Of a stretch of 64,000 nucleotides of DNA, positions 9,312 through 16,774 are shown piece by piece. The notes beneath the pieces are model-generated. The model did no database searches. It was not told the origin of the DNA and saw only the letters and a program-made list of their open reading frames with translations. Origin of the DNA: Devosia sp. (lineage in GTDB: Bacteria; Pseudomonadota; Alphaproteobacteria; Rhizobiales; Devosiaceae); contig JAQGJK010000026.1 in assembly GCA_028290665.1 (NCBI GenBank), forward strand, positions 216,861 through 280,860, read 5' to 3'. Numbering within the stretch: the stretch's first letter is position 1; the number at the start of each line of letters is the position of its first letter. Position numbers and translations under genes: made by a program.

Positions 9312-9318
9312 AGCGATT

Positions 9319-9374
9319 GTCGCGGCACGGCTTCCGGCCTATATCGGTCGGGAACGCCGATCCGTGCCCGCGAC
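9319..9374. repeat. Inverted repeat between ptrB and sodB
   Basis: GTCGCGGCACGG (9319-9330) and CCGTGCCCGCGAC (9362-9374) pair over 12 bases with one bulged C. A smaller ATCGG/CCGAT pair nests inside. There is no T-run, so it is unlikely to be a simple terminator. It lies about 50 bp before the sodB ATG and could be a ptrB 3' structure or a structured sodB leader; the sequence does not decide. Confidence 0.4.
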
Positions 9375-9426
9375 GCGGCAAAACCTCAATAGCATCCACA
9401 ACTTCAACACCATCAGGAGGCTGCAA

Positions 9427-10029
9427 ATGGCTTTTGAACTTCCCCCGCTCCCCTACGCCTACGACGCGCTCGGGCCCTTCATGAGCAAGGAAACCCTCGA
9501 GTTCCACCACGACAAGCACCATCAGGCCTATGTTACCAACGGCAACAATCTGCTGAAGGATTCGGGCCTCGAAGGCCAGTCGCTGGAAGAAATCGTCAAG
9601 GCCAGCTACGGCAAGAACGCCGGCCTCTTCAACAATGCCGGCCAGCACTACAACCATCTGCACTTCTGGCAGTGGATGAAGCCGAATGGCGGCGGCAAGT
9701 CGATCCCGGGTGACCTGCAGAAGGCGATCGACAGCGATCTCGGCGGCTACGACAAGTTCAAGGCCGATTTCATCGCCGCCGGCACCACCCAGTTCGGCTC
9801 CGGCTGGGCCTGGATCGCCGTCAAAGACGGCAAGCTGTCCATCGACAAGACCCCGAACGGCGAATCGCCGCTGATCAAGGGCGCCACGCCGATCCTCGGC
9901 GTCGACGTGTGGGAACACTCGTATTACATCGACTACCGCAACGCCCGCCCGAAATACCTCGAAGCCTTCGTCGACAGCCTGATCAACTGGGATCATGTCG
10001 CCGAACTTTACGCGGCAGCAGCCAAGTAA
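9427..10029 (+). CDS. sodB: Superoxide dismutase, Fe type
   Basis: 200 residues, dismutates superoxide to oxygen and hydrogen peroxide. Metal ligands are visible at H27 (FHHDKHH), H77 (HYNHLHFW), D160 and H164 (DVWEHSYYID). The GSGWAWI segment and the overall sequence match alphaproteobacterial iron SODs very closely; whether manganese can replace iron is not readable. The ORF track runs 90 codons further upstream, but the ATG at 9427 has an AGGAGG Shine-Dalgarno sequence and the conserved N-terminus MAFELPPLPY. There is no signal peptide, so the enzyme is cytoplasmic. A strong terminator follows. Confidence 0.97.
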   Translation: MAFELPPLPYAYDALGPFMSKETLEFHHDKHHQAYVTNGNNLLKDSGLEGQSLEEIVKASYGKNAGLFNNAGQHYNHLHFWQWMKPNGGGKSIPGDLQKAIDSDLGGYDKFKADFIAAGTTQFGSGWAWIAVKDGKLSIDKTPNGESPLIKGATPILGVDVWEHSYYIDYRNARPKYLEAFVDSLINWDHVAELYAAAAK

Positions 10030-10050
10030 CTCCGACACTCTCCATCGGAA

Positions 10051-10074
10051 AAGCCCGCTTCGGCGGGCTTTTTT
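10051..10074 (+). terminator. Rho-independent terminator of sodB
   Basis: AAGCCCGC-TTCG-GCGGGCTT forms a perfect eight-base stem with a stable UUCG tetraloop, followed by a run of T. It lies about 20 bp after the sodB stop codon. Confidence 0.92.
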
Positions 10075-10180
10075 GTTGCCGCAGAGTCGTCAAGTCCGAA
10101 ATCACCCTGGCGGCATGCAACCTCGCGCTACCGGCGACGCTTCCCGTGTGTTAGCTTTTGGTTAACCATAGGAGACGCGA

Positions 10181-10690
10181 TTGCGCGAGCCGGTCCGTAC
10201 CGTAGTCGTCATAGCCGCCAATCCAGCGCTCTCCTCGATTCTCGCTGCCATGCTGGCAACCGATCCGGCCCTGCGCGTCCGGCAGTTCGAAACTCTCGAC
10301 GCGGTGCGCACCTATCTCTATCTCGCCGCCGTCGATCTCATCGTCGCCGATTTCGACTGCGAAGAAGCGCCCGCAGCCGAACTGACACTGGCGTTGCGCG
10401 GCAACCCGCAACTCGACCACCGCCAGTTCGAAGTCATCGCGCTGGCGCACGCCATCAAACCGGCCACCAAGCTCGAAGCCCTGCGCGCCGGCATTGCCGA
10501 AGTCATCGTCAAGCCGATGTCGCCGCGTTATCTGCGGGAGCGGGTCCAGGCCCGGCTGCGCACCCGGTCCAACTACCAGCGGCCGCCGACGCCGCGCCTC
10601 GGCAACGAGGCCCTCCAGGCGCTGATCCGCGGCAGCGACAATGTCATCCCGCTGTTTGGGCGCGCATCGGACCGGCCGCGGCATGCTTAA
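10181..10690 (+). CDS. Stand-alone receiver-like protein with degenerate acidic pocket
   Basis: 169 residues starting at a TTG with GGAG upstream. Residues 5-120 have a response-regulator receiver pattern: beta1 TVVVIAAN, a possible phospho-acceptor Asp57 in LIVADFD, and IVKP with the conserved Lys. The acidic pair that binds Mg2+ at the end of beta1 is replaced by A-N, so normal phosphorylation is doubtful. The roughly 45-residue tail is basic with no recognisable output domain. It may be a pseudo-receiver used for protein contacts. It converges on the LOG-like gene with stop codons overlapping by 4 bp. No kinase gene is nearby. Confidence 0.75.
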   Translation: MREPVRTVVVIAANPALSSILAAMLATDPALRVRQFETLDAVRTYLYLAAVDLIVADFDCEEAPAAELTLALRGNPQLDHRQFEVIALAHAIKPATKLEALRAGIAEVIVKPMSPRYLRERVQARLRTRSNYQRPPTPRLGNEALQALIRGSDNVIPLFGRASDRPRHA

Positions 10691-11259
10691 CTCCCGGTCA
10701 GCCAGGCAATCTTGCCCCATAGCGCCGGCACGGTGTCGGCGAACTGAATGATTCGGTCGTGGCCGCGCACGTCGTGGGCCACCACATCGACCGCCAGCCC
10801 GCGCAGCACTTCGAACGCCCGGTTACGATTGAGCAGCGCCACGCCCTTACCGCTGGCGCCCGCTCCAGCCCGCGCCCACACGGCATAAAGGCTCGCGGCC
10901 GATTGCAGCGAACCCGGCAGGCCGACGAACACCTGCGCCAGTTCCGCCATCCGCGCGATGCGCTCTTCCTTGGTGTCGAACCGCTCGAGCGGGACTTCGC
11001 TCAGCGCCACCGGCAAATGGGTTGTCGGGCTGCCGATGATGGTCACCTGACCCCCGCCGGCACGCGCCGCAGTAATCAACGGCACCGGCAGCATTAAGTC
11101 ATCGTCAAGCACAATAATGTCTGCGCCATGCCGGGCAAAATAGCCGCCCGCCTGCGCCATGATCGAGGCCCGTTCGGCATCGCCGGGTCCACGATCGGAC
11201 GCAAAGACGGCGAGCAACGGCCGCCGTCCGGCACCCGCCGTCGAGCTAGCGCCGGCCAC
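10687..11259 (-). CDS. Divergent LOG/SLOG-like Rossmann-fold protein, function unknown
   Basis: 190 residues from a GTG start that overlaps the end of the HerA-like gene by 14 bp. The pattern LAVFASDRGPGDAERASIMAQAGGYFARHGADIIV...GGGQVTIIG...QVFVGLPGSLQSAASLYAVW follows the LOG fold (cytokinin phosphoribohydrolase / TIGR00725 group). However, the diagnostic PGGxGTxxE motif is replaced by LPGSLQSAAS, so the Glu and Thr used by LOG enzymes are missing. It may bind a nucleotide ligand without hydrolysing it. Family membership is inferred by eye. It is co-transcribed with the HerA-like ATPase. Confidence 0.7.
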   Translation of the reverse strand: MAGASSTAGAGRRPLLAVFASDRGPGDAERASIMAQAGGYFARHGADIIVLDDDLMLPVPLITAARAGGGQVTIIGSPTTHLPVALSEVPLERFDTKEERIARMAELAQVFVGLPGSLQSAASLYAVWARAGAGASGKGVALLNRNRAFEVLRGLAVDVVAHDVRGHDRIIQFADTVPALWGKIAWLTGS

Positions 11260-12748
11260 GCTTCATTCCACCGAGAATCCCGCGCACCAGCGCCCCACCA
11301 AGCGCCGTCGCCGCCGAGCGCAGGAAGGATTTCATCGCCGCCTCGGCCGGGGTTTGGCGGGTCGAACGCGTCGCAGCGCGGGGCTTTGGCGCATCGTATC
11401 GCTCCGGCAGGCCATTTTTCAGCTCGTCGGACAGCTCCTTGTCGCGTGCCGCATCTGCCTCGCGCCGCGCGGTTTTTTCCGTCAGCACCTCATAGGCCGA
11501 TTGCCGATCGATCGCCGTGTCGTACAGCCCCGCCACCGGGCTCGCCGCCATCAGCGCCTGCCGTTCCTCCGGAGTAATCGGCCCGAGGCGGGACGAAGGC
11601 GGCCGCATCAGCGTTCGCCCGACGACCGAGGGAATACCCTTGTCCTCGATCACCGAGACCAACGCTTCGCCGGTCCCGAGTTCGGTGATCACCTGCTCCG
11701 TATCAAACGCCGGATTGGGCCGAAAACTCTCGGCCGCCGCCCGTACGGCCTTCTGCTCGCGCGGCGTGTAGGCGCGCAGCGCGTGCTGTACCCGATTGCC
11801 GAGTTGCGCCAGCACGGCCTCGGGGACGTCCATCGGGTTCTGGGTGACGAAATAGACGCCAACCCCTTTGGAACGCACGAGTTTCACCACCTGCTCGACC
11901 TTGTCGATCAGGGCTTTTGGAGCCCCATCGAACAGCAGATGTGCCTCATCGAAAAAGAACACCAGCTTCGGCTTATCGAGGTCGCCCACTTCCGGCAGTT
12001 CTTCGAACAACTCACTCAATAGCCAGAGTAGGAACGTCCCGTACAGCCTTGGCGCCTGCATCAGATCATCGGCTGCCAGCACCGAAATCACGCCTCGCCC
12101 GTCAGGGGCCGTACGCATCAGGTCGGCGATTTCGAGCGCCCGCTCGCCAAAGAAATTGTCCGCGCCCTGCTGCTCCAGCACCAGCAGCGCCCGCTGGATG
12201 GCACCGATCGATTGTGTCGCGACATTGCCGTACCGCGTCGAAATCTCGTCGTCGCGCTCGCCGATTTCGACCAGCAGCGCGCGCAGATCCTTGAGGTCGA
12301 GCAGCAGCAATTGCTCATCATCGGCCAGCTTGAAGGCAACGTTGAGCACCCCTTCCTGGACATCGTTGAGGTCGAGCATCCGCGCCAGCAGCACCGGGCC
12401 CATCTCCGAGATGGTCGCTCGAATCGGATGTCCCTGCTTGCCGAACAGATCCCAGAAAATCGCGGGGAAAGCCTCGAACGTGTAATCCTCAAAACCGATG
12501 TCGGCGGCGCGCTTGACCAGGAAATCCTGGGGCGTCCCGATCATCCCGATACCTGAGAGATCGCCCTTGATGTCAGCGCAGAACACCGGCACTCCGGCAC
12601 GCGAAAAACCTTCCGCCATGATTTGCAGCGACACAGTCTTGCCGGTACCGGTCGCCCCGGTGATCAGCCCGTGGCGATTGCCGTATTTGAGCTGCAGATA
12701 TTCCGGCCGGTCGCTGTTGCCGAGATAGACCTTGTCGTCAACGAGCAT
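11246..12748 (-). CDS. HerA-like DUF853 P-loop ATPase (YjgR family)
   Basis: 500 residues, family-typical length. Walker A GATGTGKT at residues 31-38; Walker B KLVFFFDEAHLLF; VYFVTQNPMDVPEAVLAQLGNRVQHALR is the sensor-like segment of this family. The C-terminus is lysine/arginine-rich with a glycine hinge (GGALVRGILGGMKRGRR). DUF853/YjgR proteins are related to HerA/FtsK hexameric translocases; their job is not established. The ATG at 12748 has GAGG 6 nt upstream; the longer ORF-track start has no support. It is followed by the LOG-like gene in the same operon. Confidence 0.88.
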   Translation of the reverse strand: MLVDDKVYLGNSDRPEYLQLKYGNRHGLITGATGTGKTVSLQIMAEGFSRAGVPVFCADIKGDLSGIGMIGTPQDFLVKRAADIGFEDYTFEAFPAIFWDLFGKQGHPIRATISEMGPVLLARMLDLNDVQEGVLNVAFKLADDEQLLLLDLKDLRALLVEIGERDDEISTRYGNVATQSIGAIQRALLVLEQQGADNFFGERALEIADLMRTAPDGRGVISVLAADDLMQAPRLYGTFLLWLLSELFEELPEVGDLDKPKLVFFFDEAHLLFDGAPKALIDKVEQVVKLVRSKGVGVYFVTQNPMDVPEAVLAQLGNRVQHALRAYTPREQKAVRAAAESFRPNPAFDTEQVITELGTGEALVSVIEDKGIPSVVGRTLMRPPSSRLGPITPEERQALMAASPVAGLYDTAIDRQSAYEVLTEKTARREADAARDKELSDELKNGLPERYDAPKPRAATRSTRQTPAEAAMKSFLRSAATALGGALVRGILGGMKRGRR

Positions 12749-12891
12749 GGGCGCCTCTGATTTGCCTGCCCAGTTATAGTCCCGTGCGGCGGGGCGGCAA
12801 GCTTGCACTCTCGCGGTAAGTCGCACCGACGCCCTAACCATGCCGACAGCGAGACGTAGCCTTGGGCGTCAGATCCGGCGAAACTGGTGCC

Positions 12892-14244
12892 ATGAACCAT
12901 GCTTATCGCCCTACGCGCCGCCAATTGCTCGCCGGCTTTGCCGCCATCACCGCCCTGCCCCTGACCGGCCCGGCCTTAGCCGTCGGTCCGCTCGATGCCG
13001 CCGACTACGGCCTTATCGCCGACAGTGTCGATGATCAGACCGCGACGTTGCGGACAGCAATCTCTGAAGCCGTTGCCGCCGGACGCCCGCTGTTCATCCC
13101 CGGCGGCACCTATCTGGTCGCCGACCTCGAATTTCCGGCCCTCGCCAACATTATCGGCGTCCCAAGCGCCACGATCCTCGCCCCCTTCGGCAGCGCTCGC
13201 ATCGCCCAGATCGACGGCGCCCCCAGCGTCAACCTCGACGGCATCACCTTTGCCGGCGAAACGCGCGGCCCGTCCGATGGCGATTCGGGCCTCATCGAGA
13301 TCGTCGACGCCGAAAATTTTACGCTCAGTCGCTGCGCCTTCCTCGGCTCAGCCGCTAATGGTCTCGTCCTCCGCGCCAGCAGCGGCACCATCGCCGATGG
13401 CGATTTCGACGGCCACGCCTTCGCGGCGATCTTCTCGCTCGACAGCAATGGCTTGCGGATCGCCGATAACCGCATTCGCAATTGCGCCAATAACGGCATC
13501 CTGATCTGGGGCTCGGAAAACCGCCGCGACGCCTCGATCGTCACCGGCAACACCATTTCCGCCATCGACTGGGTTCGCGGCGGCAACGGCCAGAATGGCA
13601 ACGGCATCAACGTCTTCCGCGCCGATGCGGTAATTCTCGCCGACAACCAGATTTCCGACTGCGCCTTTTCCGCGATCCGGCTCAACTCGACTAGCGACAC
13701 CCAGGTTTCGGGCAATATCTGCACCAGTTCTGGCGAGGTCGCGATCTTTTCGGAATTCGCTTTTTCGGGCTCGATCATCGCCAACAATGTCGTCGATGGC
13801 GCTGCCGGCGGCATCTCGATGACCAATCTCGATGCCGGTGGACGCCTCGCCATCTGCTCCGGCAATCTCGTCCGCAACATCGCGCCGCGCTCGGAAACCA
13901 ACCCCGACACCACCCCTTTTGGCATCCACGGCGAGGCCGATACGGTCATCACCGGCAATGCCATCAGTGCTGTCCCCGGCACCGCTATTACCGCCGGCTG
14001 GGGACCATTCCTCGACACGGTGATCGTTACCGACAACATCATCACCGACGCCGAAATCGGCATTGCCGTGTCGGTCGTCGACGATCCGGCGGTCGGTCCG
14101 GTGCGCATCGACGGCAATGTGCTGAGCAAAATCCGCGGCTACGCCATCATCGGCATGGCCTGGGACGACATCGTCACCCCCGACCTCGCCCGCGACGCCG
14201 CCCAGTTCCCACACGTCAGCATGGGCGAAAATGCAGTCGGCTAG
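12892..14244 (+). CDS. Tat-exported parallel beta-helix repeat protein (TIGR03808-type)
   Basis: 450 residues. The N-terminus is a twin-arginine signal (TRRQLLAGFAAITALPLTGPALA) with predicted cleavage after ALA. The mature part opens with a pectate-lyase-like segment and continues with many N-x-I-x-x-x turns such as NGILIWGSENRRDASIVTGNTI, a right-handed beta-helix pattern. Both features match TIGR03808, a family of unknown function widespread in rhizobial genomes. Polysaccharide binding or lysis is plausible but unproven. The ATG at 12892 is preferred to the ORF-track start ten codons upstream because it begins directly before the signal peptide. Confidence 0.87.
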   Translation: MNHAYRPTRRQLLAGFAAITALPLTGPALAVGPLDAADYGLIADSVDDQTATLRTAISEAVAAGRPLFIPGGTYLVADLEFPALANIIGVPSATILAPFGSARIAQIDGAPSVNLDGITFAGETRGPSDGDSGLIEIVDAENFTLSRCAFLGSAANGLVLRASSGTIADGDFDGHAFAAIFSLDSNGLRIADNRIRNCANNGILIWGSENRRDASIVTGNTISAIDWVRGGNGQNGNGINVFRADAVILADNQISDCAFSAIRLNSTSDTQVSGNICTSSGEVAIFSEFAFSGSIIANNVVDGAAGGISMTNLDAGGRLAICSGNLVRNIAPRSETNPDTTPFGIHGEADTVITGNAISAVPGTAITAGWGPFLDTVIVTDNIITDAEIGIAVSVVDDPAVGPVRIDGNVLSKIRGYAIIGMAWDDIVTPDLARDAAQFPHVSMGENAVG

Positions 14245-14285
14245 AAACCGACATCAGGAAGCCCTGACGAGGCTTGTCGCGTCGC

Positions 14286-14594
14286 TCAGGACACTTCCAA
14301 CGTGACAATGCCGCTGACGTCGACGTCCCGCTCGGCATGCCAGGTGTCATAGGCCGCCTGCATCCGGATCCACAGTCCGGCGCCGTTGCCGAACAATTTG
14401 CCAAGCCGCACACCCACTTCCGGCGATACCGGCTTCCGTTCAAGCAGGATGTCATAAAGGTGCTGCCGGGAAATCCCGAGCAAGCGCGCAATCTCCGCCT
14501 TGGATTTACCGATGCCGGCAATAATCTCGGCGAGCAGCGCTCCGGGATGATTTGGGCTCCGGGCAGCAGATCGATTGGCGATGTACAGCGTCAT
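14286..14594 (-). CDS. higA: HigA-type antitoxin, XRE-family DNA-binding protein
   Basis: 102 residues with a helix-turn-helix of the HigA (VapI) subtype: HPGALLAEIIAGIGKSKAEIARLLGISRQHLYDILLERKPVSPEVGVRLGKLFGNGAGLWIRMQAAYD. It should bind and neutralise the adjacent toxin and repress the shared promoter. The ATG at 14594 lies 10 bp after the toxin stop; the longer ORF-track start runs back into the toxin gene. The toxin-first order matches higBA operons. Confidence 0.88.
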   Translation of the reverse strand: MTLYIANRSAARSPNHPGALLAEIIAGIGKSKAEIARLLGISRQHLYDILLERKPVSPEVGVRLGKLFGNGAGLWIRMQAAYDTWHAERDVDVSGIVTLEVS

Positions 14595-14604
14595 GATTGG
14601 CTCG

Positions 14605-14883
14605 CTAGTGATATTGCTCGAAATCGATGGCCACGGCCCCATCGGGCTCGAAAGCGAAGGTAAGTGTCCACGGTCCATTGACATGAATGGTGTATCGGAC
14701 TGGCTCGAAACCTTTCAGCGCATGAAAATCGAAGCCTGGCAAATTCATGTCCGCAGGCCGCACCGCAGCGTCGAGGGCATCAAGCCGAAGCAGCAGACGA
14801 CGATAAAATTTGGCATCGATTTTAGAACTGGAATTTGTCGACCAAAGCTCTGCAAGCCCTTTGCTTCTAAAGCTTTTGATCAT
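14605..14883 (-). CDS. higB: HigB-type toxin, RelE superfamily ribosome-dependent mRNA interferase
   Basis: 92 residues with the compact HigB pattern: MIKSFRSKGLAELW at the start, RRLLLRLDALDAA in the middle, LPGFDFHALKGFEPVRYTIHVNGPWTLTFAFEPDGAVAIDFEQYH at the end. This is the RelE-like fold, in which the toxin cleaves mRNA on the ribosome. It is first in a two-gene operon with higA. The flanking DNA is visibly richer in A+T than the neighbours, consistent with a mobile module; no transposase or attachment site is seen. Confidence 0.88.
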   Translation of the reverse strand: MIKSFRSKGLAELWSTNSSSKIDAKFYRRLLLRLDALDAAVRPADMNLPGFDFHALKGFEPVRYTIHVNGPWTLTFAFEPDGAVAIDFEQYH

Positions 14884-14889
14884 GATACA

Positions 14890-14930
14890 TGTAAGCCATT
14901 AGCAGACAATCTGTCAAGTGCTCACTTACA
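14890..14930 (-). promoter_or_regulatory. higBA promoter overlapped by nested palindromes
   Basis: On the minus strand a consensus -35 TTGACA (RC of 14912-14917) is followed after 17 nt by a weak -10 TTACAT, shortly before the higB ATG. Three symmetric elements overlap it: AAGTG-CT-CACTT (14916-14927), GACA-ATC-TGTC (14905-14915), and TGTAAG (14890-14895) with CTTACA (14925-14930). This fits operators for autorepression by a HigBA complex. The first palindrome also overlaps the asparaginase stop codon. Confidence 0.55.
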
Positions 14931-15960
14931 GATAATCGGGCGCTCCTCCTCGATCCTGATTGAAACCTACCGCCCGCATTTCACCCACCACCGGGCCGCG
15001 CACATTGCGGATGGGCTGGGTCACAAAACCCTCGAGCACCTCGCGCTGCGCTGCATCCGGCCCGGCGAACGCCAGCAACAGTGCCGCCACCATCGCTTGC
15101 GATGCGGCCATGTTGCCATCGTCGCACTTGACCGCATAGCCGAGCCCGAGGTCGCGGATGGCGCCGCACTGCACGCCTTCAGCGCCGCCCTTCTGCATCA
15201 GCCGGCCACGAAATGCCTCCATCACCACGGTATCGAGGTGTCCAGTGCCGGCAACCAGCAGCGGATGCCGGGTCGCGGCATCGAACACATGCTGGCCGGC
15301 CAAGGCGATAGTTTCCGGGAGACCCTCCCCGGTCGAGAGCCGGGCGAAGCCGCGGGCCCACGCAACTAGCGGCGCCGCCCAGGTCGGGATCGAACAGCCA
15401 TCGGTGCCGCAGCGATCGGTGGTGAGGCCTTCGCCAATCACCGCTTCAACCGCCGCCCGCACCTCACGCTGCACCGGGTGTTCCCGCTGGACATAGCCGG
15501 CCGTCGGTACGCCAAGTGCGAGCGCCACCGACAGCATGCCCGAATGTTTGCCGGAGCAATTGTTGTGCAGTGCCGTCGGCGCCTCACCGCGCGCCCGTAA
15601 TTGCTCCCGCGCCTGCCCGTTGCTCGGCTGATGCGCACCGCATTCGAGGTCGTAAACATCGAGCCCTTCCCGCGCCAGAAATGCCGTCACCCCCGCGACA
15701 TGCACATCTTCGCCATGGTGCGAGGCACAGGCGAGGGCGAGTTGTTCCTCGGTCAGGGCGAATTTGTCGATGGCTCCTGAGGTCACCATTGCCATGGCCT
15801 GCATCGATTTGATCGCCGAGCGCGGGAACACCGGCAGCGCGATATCGCCACCCGAAGCGATGATCCGGCCCGCGGCGTCCGAGACGACGAAAGCCCCGCG
15901 ATGCCGGTTTTCGATGACATTGCCGCGCGTCTGCTCGGCGAGAATTGGATTTGCGTCCAT
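14926..15960 (-). CDS. L-asparaginase, Rhizobium etli ReAV type (class 3)
   Basis: 344 residues from the ATG at 15960. It hydrolyses L-asparagine to aspartate and ammonia in the cytoplasm (no signal peptide). The sequence fits PF06089. Key residues reported for the R. etli ReAV enzyme fall at identical numbers here: the Ser48-Lys51 pair (FPRSAIK), Ser80, and zinc ligands Cys135, Lys138 and Cys189 (NNCSGKH, TDGCS). That agreement also supports the ATG over the GTG one codon upstream. It ends inside the higBA operator region. It is unrelated to type I/II bacterial asparaginases. Confidence 0.9.
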   Translation of the reverse strand: MDANPILAEQTRGNVIENRHRGAFVVSDAAGRIIASGGDIALPVFPRSAIKSMQAMAMVTSGAIDKFALTEEQLALACASHHGEDVHVAGVTAFLAREGLDVYDLECGAHQPSNGQAREQLRARGEAPTALHNNCSGKHSGMLSVALALGVPTAGYVQREHPVQREVRAAVEAVIGEGLTTDRCGTDGCSIPTWAAPLVAWARGFARLSTGEGLPETIALAGQHVFDAATRHPLLVAGTGHLDTVVMEAFRGRLMQKGGAEGVQCGAIRDLGLGYAVKCDDGNMAASQAMVAALLLAFAGPDAAQREVLEGFVTQPIRNVRGPVVGEMRAVGFNQDRGGAPDYL

Positions 15961-16073
15961 CACAGAAAAACCGGCCTCGGAGTGATCCTTGAAGGATAAC
16001 GCCGGGCCGGGAAAGTCAACTCGTCAGGGAGGGTGACGAGCGGTGGAGGCAGGAAGGAAACAATAGTCGCGGG

Positions 16074-16412
16074 TCAGATGTCCCAGTCGGTCGCGATGGT
16101 CAGGAACCGGGAATTAACCCAGCCCTTCTGCTCGCCGCGTTCGACGAGGCACCAGTCGGCTCCGACTGCGACGACGATGCAGCGCTCGACATAGACGTGA
16201 ACGCCAGGCTCAAGCGCGCCGACCTTCTTTGAATAGGACGCCGGCCATTTGCGCATGTTGAGCACGTCCCAGTCGGCGACGCCGACCACCTGAGCCTGAT
16301 CATCGACCGAGTAGCCTTCCGCCATGGCGGGGGATACGGCGAAGGCAGCGGCGCCGGCGACGATGAGGCCGGCGAGAGCGGCGATCAGGAGTGTTTCGTG
16401 ATGTTTGTGCAT
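16074..16412 (-). CDS. Secreted SH3-domain protein
   Basis: 112 residues. Residues 1-32 form a Sec signal peptide (HHETLLIAALAGLIVAGAAAFAVSPAMA, cut before EG). The mature part is a single bacterial SH3-like domain: VVGVADWDVLNMRKWPASYSKKVGALEPGVHVYVERCIVVAVGADWCLVERGEQKGWVNSRFL, with two cysteines that could form a disulfide. Such domains usually sit in the periplasm and bind peptidoglycan or other proteins. The ATG at 16412 has AGGA at the right distance. It is monocistronic, with a palindromic box upstream. Confidence 0.85.
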   Translation of the reverse strand: MHKHHETLLIAALAGLIVAGAAAFAVSPAMAEGYSVDDQAQVVGVADWDVLNMRKWPASYSKKVGALEPGVHVYVERCIVVAVGADWCLVERGEQKGWVNSRFLTIATDWDI

Positions 16413-16479
16413 TTCAAATCCTCGGAGTTTGGGGTGGCGTTTCGTTGTGATCACCCTAGTGCCGAAGCTTTGAACCCGC

Positions 16480-16701
16480 GCTGAGACCGCCATTCAGAGT
16501 TTGTTCATTTTTAAAGCGAGGTTGACGCCGAGACGCGGAAAAGGCGGACGCTCGTGGCGCCCGCCTGTTTGGCTAGTGAAGTCCGGGTGATCCCATTTGG
16601 CGCCAGACCTGCGGGGAGTTTCGCTCCAGCCTGCCTGGCCGCCGTTGACGTCACTGTTCTGACAACGCTGCGTTGAATCCATGCTGAGAGCGGCATTCAG
16701 C
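16480..16701. promoter_or_regulatory. Two copies of a CTGA...TCAG palindromic box between divergent genes
   Basis: GCTGAGACCGCCATTCAG (16480-16497) lies about 70 bp before the SH3 gene and GCTGAGAGCGGCATTCAG (16683-16700) about 75 bp before the epimerase gene. They match at 16 of 18 bases. Each has inverted ends (CTGA/TCAG), and the second is followed by another GGGCATTCA. The 362-bp spacer (16413-16774) holds no other gene I can support. A shared regulator binding site is inferred. Confidence 0.4.
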
Positions 16702-16774
16702 GGGCATTCACCGGCAGAACCCTTTGCGCCGTCCGACGGCGTTGCTAGGGTCCCGTCAAAATCGGAGGAAAATC

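Noticed and set aside
14286-14930. higBA as the edge of a defence or mobile island
   Set aside because: Flanking genes are ordinary chromosomal genes, and no integrase, transposase, direct repeats or other defence genes are present.
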